From positions 1 to 10,923 of the forward strand of contig JAEYXC010000095.1 of assembly GCA_023428655.1 (NCBI GenBank): a DNA stretch of 10,923 nucleotides, read 5' to 3'. Origin of the DNA: Bacillota bacterium. GTDB taxonomy: Bacteria > Bacillota > Clostridia > Lachnospirales > Lachnospiraceae. This document shows positions 5,904-10,923 of this stretch, piece after piece (the first letter of the stretch is position 1; each line of letters begins with the position of its first letter). Made by a program: the position numbers and the translations under genes. The notes below the pieces were generated by a model, which had not been told where the DNA came from, ran no database searches, and saw only the letters and a list, made by a program, of their open reading frames with translations.

Positions 5904-6263
5904 ATGTTTTTGGCAGAGGTTTGCTTTGAGACGAATGATGTTGTCCGATTGTCCCGATTTTATCGAAGACTATTTCTGATTGAGGCGGAGAATCAGGATG
6001 AGGTTCATCAGGTAATTACCACAGGCCAGGTGGCTATTACCGTATATAATGATGGATCGGTGAAGGATAATCAGAACAGAAATATTACCCTGGCCTTTAC
6101 CGTAGAGGATGTTGATGCGGAATATGAGAGGCTCCTTCAAATGGGAATAACAGTAATCGAGCCTCCCACTACCAGACCATGGGGAGCAAGAAATATGCAT
6201 ATTTGCGATCCCGATGGAAATCATATCTACTTTCGAAGCATTTTGAAGCAGTCCGGTGAATAA
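5904..6263 (+). CDS. VOC (glyoxalase/bleomycin-resistance fold) small protein
   Basis: The 119-residue product has the two-module VOC fold: FLAEVCFETNDVVRLSRFYRRLF at the N-terminus, the mid-strand VAITVYNDG, then the second module with LAFTVEDVDAEYERLLQMGI (about 63-82), RPWGARNMHICDPDGNHIYFR (about 91-111) and a short tail. Members bind a metal and act on varied small molecules. Here Glu5 could be one ligand, but the glutamate usual after DPDGN is replaced by Tyr109, so metal binding and catalysis are doubtful. The start is put at ATG 5904: GGGAG at 5888-5892 lies 11 bases before it. The in-frame GTG at 5892, which would add four residues, overlaps that ribosome binding site. The role is unknown; linkage to the AraC regulator is the only hint. 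Confidence 0.8.
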   Translation: MFLAEVCFETNDVVRLSRFYRRLFLIEAENQDEVHQVITTGQVAITVYNDGSVKDNQNRNITLAFTVEDVDAEYERLLQMGITVIEPPTTRPWGARNMHICDPDGNHIYFRSILKQSGE

Positions 6264-6284
6264 GCTATTCTTCTATAGCTTATT
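6259..6284. terminator. Short hairpin between convergent VOC and ABC-transporter genes
   Basis: AATAAGCTAT (6259-6268) pairs perfectly with ATAGCTTATT (6275-6284) around a 6-nt loop. It overlaps the stop codon of the VOC gene and lies 24 bases beyond the stop of the minus-strand ABC gene. There is no T-run on either side, so it may be a weak two-way terminator or an mRNA-end-protecting structure. Confidence 0.4.
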
Positions 6285-6308
6285 GATACTGGATGGAACG
6301 AGGCCATA

Positions 6309-8975
6309 CTATTCGGAACGCAGAGCAACGACCGGATCCTTATTCGCGGCCACTCGGGAGGGAATAAGTCCTGCAATCAGAGTTAAGGTCATACTGATTA
6401 TTACGAGGAGGATACCACCCGCCGCCGGTAGGATTGCCTTCACACCGGAGATGCCGGTAAGAGTATGGATGATCTGATTGGCCGGAAATGTGAGTAGAAC
6501 GGTGATTAATATTCCCAGTACTCCGGAAACAAAGCCGACAATCAAGGTTTCTGCGTTGAACACTCTGGAGATATCTCTCTTTGAGGCACCTACACAACGA
6601 AGGATTCCGATCTCCCTCGTACGCTCCAATACGGAGATATACGTTATGATGCCAATCATGATGGAGGATACCACTAAGGAGATGGCTACAAAGGCAATCA
6701 GGACATAGGAGATAACCTGAATAATGGAGCTGACGGAGGACATCATAAGACCGATCAAATCGGTATAATTAATCACAAGCTCCCCCTTTCCCTCATCGGT
6801 CATCTTCGTGTTATAGGCATCGATTTGGGTAGAAATATTTTTCTTAGCTTCGAAGGTTGCCGCATAGATATTCATAGTCTGAGGTTGTCTTACATCAACT
6901 ACATTAAGCAGCTCCAGGTTACCTTCATAGGTTGCATCCGTTGTCTCAGGCTGTAGCTGATCGGTGAACATTTCTAATATCTCATCCTTGGTCATATCCC
7001 TCATATATTCAGTCATTTGGGCCTGCGTCTCTTCATCCAGGGTGGAGAGATAGGAGTCTACATCCTCCATGGTTATCTCAATCTCCTCCTTCTTTTCCCC
7101 ATCAGCGAAGGCAATTGCGGTAAATACATCGATATCCGGATGCTCCAGCTGCTGCCTAACTATTTTTCTCTCTTTGGTTTCCTGAATTACGTAGTCGGTG
7201 AGTGCCTTTGTATACCCGATGGACCCTCTCATTGAGGTTGACACCGCATCCTTGTTCGGACGAAGGATTCCGACGAGCTTCAGTGTCGTGCTGCCATCAA
7301 CAACCCTTCTCATTTCATCAATATCCTCCCTTATGTCGGACCAGGAACCATCTGCCTCCTCCTTGTAATAGTCAGGAGGAAGGACCAGCTTGAAGGTCAT
7401 AGTGAGAAGCTCTTCAAAGGTATAGCTATAGGACTTGGGCTCATAGCTTTCTCCGGCCATAGCAGCTTCCATGATCTTTTGTAGTTCATCCATATCCCTA
7501 AGGCCAAGGGCGTATAATGTCATATCACTGATTTCGTTATTCTCGTTTACAATTAATACAAGCTCGTTATATTGCTTCGGCCAGGTGCCTGTAAGGATAT
7601 CATATTGTGATTGCAGCAGTCCTTGGTTATCAAGCATCTCCTCCCATACCTCTACTCCGGCGCTGAACATGGAAGACATCTGAGAGGCCATCTCCGAGGC
7701 TATGGAATCACCGTAAAAGGTATCAAATAGATTGCTGGGATTTAATTTTGTAATCGATGTCCGAGTGTCCGCTTTATAGATATTCAAGGCCATTGGATAA
7801 TGATATTGGATCGTACTGATATTGGCCATGAAACCATTATCTACATTTTCGATATAATCCTTAAAGGCCTCCAGATTATTGGTTTGAACCTCGGCGACCA
7901 TGGTATTCATCATTTCGCTCATTTGATTGGTCGAATAAATTTTACCCGGCTCGTATGATATATTTGCATCCTCGTTATCTCCAAAGGCTCGAAACATACC
8001 TGCCAGATCCATGCTCTCCTTCTGGATGGTAATCGGATAGGAGGACAGAGTATCCTCCTGAACCTTATTAATATAGGTCTGAATCCCATGGGACAGTGCC
8101 ATAATTAACGCGATTCCTATGATACCGATGCTACCGGCAAAGGCGGTCATGAAGGTACGCATTTTTTTTGTCATTAAATTATTAAGCGAAAGCGAGAGTG
8201 CTGTTGCAAAGGACATAGAGGTTCCTTTGGAGATGGAGAGTTGGTCCATCCCGACATTCTTTCTTGCTTCAGGGGACGAAGGTTTTTCCGTCCCAGAGAC
8301 ATAAGGATTGGTATCACCCTCAACCCTTCCGTCCTGCAAGGAAATAATTCTGCTGGAATAATGCTCTGCCAGCTCGGGGTTATGTGTAACCATGATAATC
8401 AAGCGATCCTTTGAGATCTCCTTTAGGATATCCATGATTTGGATACTGGTTTCCGAATCAAGGGCGCCGGTGGGCTCATCAGCCAACAGAATATAGGGAT
8501 TATTAACCAGGGCACGGGCGATGGCAACTCTTTGCATTTGTCCACCGGAGAGTTGGTTTGGTTTTTTTCTCAGCTGATCGGACAGACCAACCTTCTTCAA
8601 GGCTTCACTGGCTCTATTTCTTCGCTCGGCCTTTGTTACACCGGAGAGCGTCAAAGCTAACTCAACATTGGAAAGTACTGTTTGATGAGGAATTAGTTGA
8701 TAGGTTTGAAAGACAAAACCAACAAAATGATTACGATAGGTATCCCAATCATTATCCGTAAATTCCTTTGTGGACCTTCCGTTGATGGATAATTCCCCGC
8801 TGGTATAACGGTCCAAGCCGCCGATTAAATTAAGTAAGGTAGTTTTGCCGCAGCCGGAGGGACCGAGTATGGATACAAATTCATGGCTGCGAAACTCCAG
8901 ATTGATGTCGGACAGAGCCGGTATCGTTAAATCCCCTACCTTATAATTCTTGTATATATTCTTTAAGCAAAGCAT
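6309..8975 (-). CDS. Single-chain ABC exporter: ATPase fused to MacB/FtsX-type permease
   Basis: This 888-residue membrane protein has an N-terminal ATPase of the LolD/MacB type. Walker A is GPSGCGKTT (38-46), the Q-loop is Gln90, the signature is LSGGQ (142-146), Walker B is ILLADEP (162-168, catalytic Glu167) and the H-loop is His198. After a linker (about 220-270) comes the permease. The first membrane helix lies near 275-297. A very large domain follows (about 300-740) that should lie outside the cell. Three helices lie near 747-777, 812-830 and 852-871. The cytoplasmic FtsX-type segment LERTREIGILRCVGASKRDISRVF lies at about 783-806. Such proteins work as mechanotransmission pumps for peptides, lipids or envelope stress rather than as classical transporters. 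No partner permease, membrane-fusion protein or two-component system is beside it. AAAGGAG (8981-8987) precedes the ATG. The substrate is unknown. Confidence 0.92.
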   Translation of the reverse strand: MLCLKNIYKNYKVGDLTIPALSDINLEFRSHEFVSILGPSGCGKTTLLNLIGGLDRYTSGELSINGRSTKEFTDNDWDTYRNHFVGFVFQTYQLIPHQTVLSNVELALTLSGVTKAERRNRASEALKKVGLSDQLRKKPNQLSGGQMQRVAIARALVNNPYILLADEPTGALDSETSIQIMDILKEISKDRLIIMVTHNPELAEHYSSRIISLQDGRVEGDTNPYVSGTEKPSSPEARKNVGMDQLSISKGTSMSFATALSLSLNNLMTKKMRTFMTAFAGSIGIIGIALIMALSHGIQTYINKVQEDTLSSYPITIQKESMDLAGMFRAFGDNEDANISYEPGKIYSTNQMSEMMNTMVAEVQTNNLEAFKDYIENVDNGFMANISTIQYHYPMALNIYKADTRTSITKLNPSNLFDTFYGDSIASEMASQMSSMFSAGVEVWEEMLDNQGLLQSQYDILTGTWPKQYNELVLIVNENNEISDMTLYALGLRDMDELQKIMEAAMAGESYEPKSYSYTFEELLTMTFKLVLPPDYYKEEADGSWSDIREDIDEMRRVVDGSTTLKLVGILRPNKDAVSTSMRGSIGYTKALTDYVIQETKERKIVRQQLEHPDIDVFTAIAFADGEKKEEIEITMEDVDSYLSTLDEETQAQMTEYMRDMTKDEILEMFTDQLQPETTDATYEGNLELLNVVDVRQPQTMNIYAATFEAKKNISTQIDAYNTKMTDEGKGELVINYTDLIGLMMSSVSSIIQVISYVLIAFVAISLVVSSIMIGIITYISVLERTREIGILRCVGASKRDISRVFNAETLIVGFVSGVLGILITVLLTFPANQIIHTLTGISGVKAILPAAGGILLVIISMTLTLIAGLIPSRVAANKDPVVALRSE

Positions 8976-9051
8976 AGTAGCTCCTTTTCTGTTCTCTTTT
9001 CACCTGATCCAATTCACTAGATAAAGTATGAACCAATTTACTGAATTTATA

Positions 9052-9079
9052 AGATTATCTACTTTAAAATCATTTTCAA
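9052..9079 (-). promoter_or_regulatory. Candidate promoter of the ABC exporter gene
   Basis: Reading the minus strand, TTGAAA (plus 9074-9079) and TAATCT (plus 9052-9057) are 16 bp apart. This would give a leader of roughly 70 nt before the start codon at 8975. The region is AT-rich, so the call is tentative. Confidence 0.4.
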
Positions 9080-9133
9080 AGCTGATATAATTCAAATAGA
9101 GTAAACATTTAACAAATGAATGATTTTTTTGGA

Positions 9134-9173
9134 ATACCGGCTTCCATCGATTTGATGTTAGAATAACCGGTAT
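9134..9173. repeat. 7-bp inverted repeat ATACCGG / CCGGTAT before the DegV gene
   Basis: ATACCGG (9134-9140) and CCGGTAT (9167-9173) are perfect inverted copies 26 bp apart, in a region otherwise poor in G and C. They lie 53-93 bases before the DegV start codon, where an operator would be expected. No clear -35/-10 pair could be fixed for that gene. The rest of the 251-bp gap between the divergent ABC and DegV genes shows nothing else recognisable beyond the candidate ABC promoter. Confidence 0.35.
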
Positions 9174-9226
9174 GACATAAATAACATAACTGGATGATAA
9201 GACTTATGGAGTGTGAGGAGAATATG

Positions 9227-10078
9227 ATGGGTAAGATAAAAATAGTAGCAGACAGTACCTGCGATTTATCGGCAGAGATTATTAGAACGTTTGATATAAC
9301 CATTATCCCACTTAACATCGTGCTGGGGATGAGGAGCTATCAGGACGGAATAGAAATTACACCGCAAGAGATATATGATTGGTCGGATCAGCAGAATACA
9401 ACTCCTAAGACAGCGGCTCCCGAGCTGGGAAAGGTAATCGATATCTTACGTCCCATGGTAGAAGCAGGAGAGGATATCATATTTTTTGGTATATCAGAGG
9501 AGATGTCAGTTACTTGTCAGGTGGTTCGAATGGCTGCTGAAGAGCTGGAGTATGAGAGAATCCGAGTGATTAATTCAATGAATCTTTCAACCGGTATCGG
9601 AATTCAGGTGTTGAGGGCGGCACGGATGGCTCAGAAGGGAATTGAGGTCGAGGTCATTGTTCGGGAGATCGAACAGGCAAGGGATAAGGTATGCGCCTCC
9701 TTTGTTGTGGACACTCTAACCTATCTGCAGCGTGGCGGCAGATGTAGTGCCGTAACAGCACTACTTGGAAATACCCTTAAGCTAAAGCCGATGATTGCGG
9801 TGAAGGATGGAAAGATGGGGGTATCAAAAAAGTACAGGGGCAGACAGCAGTCAGTAATCAGAAGCTATGCCAGAGATTTAGGACCGGAGCTGCTTCAGGC
9901 GGAGCCGTCCTGTGTATTTATAACCCATTCCGGTATCGATCCATTGATATTACAAGAAACCTTTGATTATCTGGATAGCTTACATTATTTTGAGGAGATA
10001 CGGATTACCCGTGCCGGAGGTGTCATTTCCAGTCACTGCGGACCCAATACTCTGGGTATACTATATTATAACAAATAA
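9227..10078 (+). CDS. DegV-family fatty-acid-binding protein (FakB-like)
   Basis: DegV/FakB proteins hold a fatty acid for phosphorylation by the kinase FakA, feeding exogenous fatty acids into phospholipid synthesis. The 283 residues match the family length. Visible hallmarks are KIVADSTCDLS at the N-terminus, PLNIVLG (28-34), the DTLTYLQRGGRCS motif (162-174), LKLKPMIAVKDGKMG (about 185-199) and the C-terminal SHCGPNTLGILYY (269-281). Two usually conserved fatty-acid-site stretches are altered: TSQP reads TAAP (62-65), and SGTYQ reads SVTCQ (94-98), so its ligand may be unusual. GAGGAG (9215-9220) favours ATG 9227 (6-base spacing) or the adjoining ATG 9224. An in-frame ATG at 9194 has no ribosome binding site. 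No FakA partner is in the window. A strong terminator follows. Confidence 0.92.
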   Translation: MGKIKIVADSTCDLSAEIIRTFDITIIPLNIVLGMRSYQDGIEITPQEIYDWSDQQNTTPKTAAPELGKVIDILRPMVEAGEDIIFFGISEEMSVTCQVVRMAAEELEYERIRVINSMNLSTGIGIQVLRAARMAQKGIEVEVIVREIEQARDKVCASFVVDTLTYLQRGGRCSAVTALLGNTLKLKPMIAVKDGKMGVSKKYRGRQQSVIRSYARDLGPELLQAEPSCVFITHSGIDPLILQETFDYLDSLHYFEEIRITRAGGVISSHCGPNTLGILYYNK

Positions 10079-10098
10079 TGCCATTTTAACAGTGTCTT

Positions 10099-10131
10099 AA
10101 CCCTCGAATCCATTGATTCGAGGGTTTTTCT
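10099..10131 (+). terminator. Rho-independent terminator after the DegV gene
   Basis: A perfect 12-bp stem, AACCCTCGAATC (10099-10110) with 10115-10126, closes a CATT tetraloop and runs into TTTTT. It lies 20 bases past the stop codon and isolates this gene from the adenine deaminase. This is the clearest terminator in the window. Confidence 0.93.
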
Positions 10132-10160
10132 TATATTAATTAAAATAATGAAATCATCAT

Positions 10161-10189
10161 TTGCAGGAAGAGATAACTTAAGGTATAAT
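10161..10189 (+). promoter_or_regulatory. Promoter of the adenine deaminase gene
   Basis: TTGCAG (10161-10166) and TATAAT (10184-10189) are 17 bp apart. A second TATAAT lies at 10193-10198. The predicted leader is about 75 nt. No purine riboswitch core could be recognised in it. A weak hairpin, TAGG/CCTA (10214-10217 with 10223-10226), precedes six T, but its stem is too short to call an attenuator. Confidence 0.65.
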
Positions 10190-10272
10190 TGTTATAATTA
10201 CATAAAAATAAATTAGGTTTGTCCTATTTTTTGTCTATTGTAAACATAACTCCAAAAGAAAGTGGTGACAGT

Positions 10273-10923
10273 ATGCATGTGAAGGAATTAGCAGTAGCAA
10301 GAGGTATACAGAAGGCGGATTTGGTCCTAAAAAATGCAAGGATTATTAATGTATTCACAGAAGCAATTGAAGAGGGTGATATTGCTATTTGTGAAGGGCG
10401 GATCGTAGGAATTGGTCAATACGAAGGAGAGATGGAGTTTGATTGTACCGGCAAATATGTTGCTCCCGGATTTATTGACGGTCATATTCATCTGGAGAGC
10501 TCCATGCTAAAGCCGGTGGAATTTGCAAAGGCCGTTATCCCCCACGGAACAACGGCTGTCATTACAGATCCCCATGAGATAGCCAATGTAAGTGGTCTGG
10601 AAGGTATTGAATATATGCTGGAGGCTTCTGAAGGTTTACCAATTGATATCTATTTCGTACTCCCCTCCTGTGTACCTGCAACGGCCTTTGATGAGAATGG
10701 AAGCATCTTACTTGCCAAGGATATCGAGGAATTCTATAAGAATAAAAAGGTAGTCGGATTGGCAGAGGTGATGGATTTTTATGAGACGATCCGTGGAGCA
10801 AGCGATATATTGAAGAAAATTGAGGATGCCAAAGCGGCTAATAAGATCGTGGATGGTCATGCACCCGGGGTGGTCGGTAAGGATGCCTGTGCTTATGTGA
10901 CGGCTGGAGTACAATCGGACCAT
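10273..10923 (+). CDS. ade: Adenine deaminase, N-terminal part (runs off the right edge)
   Basis: Adenine deaminase converts adenine to hypoxanthine and ammonia in purine salvage; it is a cytoplasmic metal enzyme of the amidohydrolase superfamily. The first 217 codons are seen, of a family length near 570-600. The N-terminal composite beta domain (about 15-63) leads into APGFIDGHIHLESSM with the metal ligands His71 and His73. It continues with the highly typical GTTAVITDPHEIANVSG (92-108), GLAEVMDF with bridging Glu165, DGHAPG with His196, and GVQSDH with His217 at the very edge. This sequence string is specific for Ade-type enzymes rather than adenosine deaminases. GGTGA (10264-10268) serves as ribosome binding site 4 bases before the ATG. 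The gene has its own promoter and follows a terminator, so it is a separate unit. The missing C-terminal half should hold the remaining catalytic residues. Confidence 0.95.
   Translation, partial: MHVKELAVARGIQKADLVLKNARIINVFTEAIEEGDIAICEGRIVGIGQYEGEMEFDCTGKYVAPGFIDGHIHLESSMLKPVEFAKAVIPHGTTAVITDPHEIANVSGLEGIEYMLEASEGLPIDIYFVLPSCVPATAFDENGSILLAKDIEEFYKNKKVVGLAEVMDFYETIRGASDILKKIEDAKAANKIVDGHAPGVVGKDACAYVTAGVQSDH

Noticed and set aside
9194..9226. Upstream ATG at 9194 as start of the DegV protein
   Set aside because: There is no ribosome binding site before it, and the added residues are not part of the family; GAGGAG at 9215-9220 fits ATG 9227 or 9224.
10211..10232. Attenuator hairpin before six T in the adenine deaminase leader
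   Set aside because: The stem is only four perfect base pairs with mismatches beyond, too weak for a terminator.
10190..10272. Purine riboswitch in the leader of the adenine deaminase gene
   Set aside because: The leader was read for the conserved TATA...GGTTTC...TACC-type core of purine riboswitches and nothing similar was found. It is also too short for an aptamer plus expression platform.

Overview
The window looks like a chromosomal segment of a low-to-moderate GC Gram-positive anaerobe, most probably a Clostridia/Lachnospiraceae-type Firmicute. The grounds are strong AGGAGG-type ribosome binding sites, a FeoA-FeoA-FeoB-Fur-Cys-rich-protein iron cluster of clostridial style, a DegV-type fatty-acid-binding protein, and an adenine deaminase. 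No rRNA, tRNA, CRISPR array, insertion sequence or phage gene was seen. Genus-level placement is inference.

Layout. (1) Positions 2-298 hold the 3' end of a HAD-superfamily hydrolase, followed by a long AT-rich hairpin terminator (375-417). (2) Positions 460-3709 are a ferrous-iron uptake operon on the plus strand. A near-consensus sigma-A promoter is followed immediately by a near-perfect Fur box. Then come two different FeoA genes, FeoB (733 aa), a Fur-family protein reduced to its DNA-binding part (92 aa), and a 48-residue FeoB-associated membrane protein with five cysteines. (3) A nested 65-nt hairpin lies between the converging iron operon and a minus-strand dihydrodipicolinate-synthase-family aldolase (3898-4785). 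(4) The aldolase is transcribed divergently from an AraC-family regulator (5004-5846). The shared 218-bp intergenic region carries a 9-bp inverted repeat placed sensibly for activation of the aldolase and autocontrol of the regulator. A small VOC/glyoxalase-fold gene follows the regulator. (5) A minus-strand single-chain ABC exporter of the MacB/FtsX type (888 aa) carries an unusually large outside domain. (6) A DegV/FakB protein gene ends in a textbook terminator (10099-10131). (7) The first 217 codons of an adenine deaminase, with its own promoter, run off the right edge.

How the genes work together. FeoA proteins and the small Cys-rich protein are accessory partners of the FeoB Fe2+ permease. 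The Fur box predicts repression when iron is plentiful. The truncated Fur-like product is the most puzzling part, because it keeps the recognition helix but lacks the metal-sensing and dimerisation domain. The aldolase, AraC regulator and VOC protein may form a small inducible module rather than housekeeping lysine synthesis. The ABC protein, DegV protein and adenine deaminase look like unrelated single-gene units. I found no clear new multi-gene system. The best leads are the minimal Fur, the acidic loop of FeoB, and the AraC/aldolase intergenic architecture.
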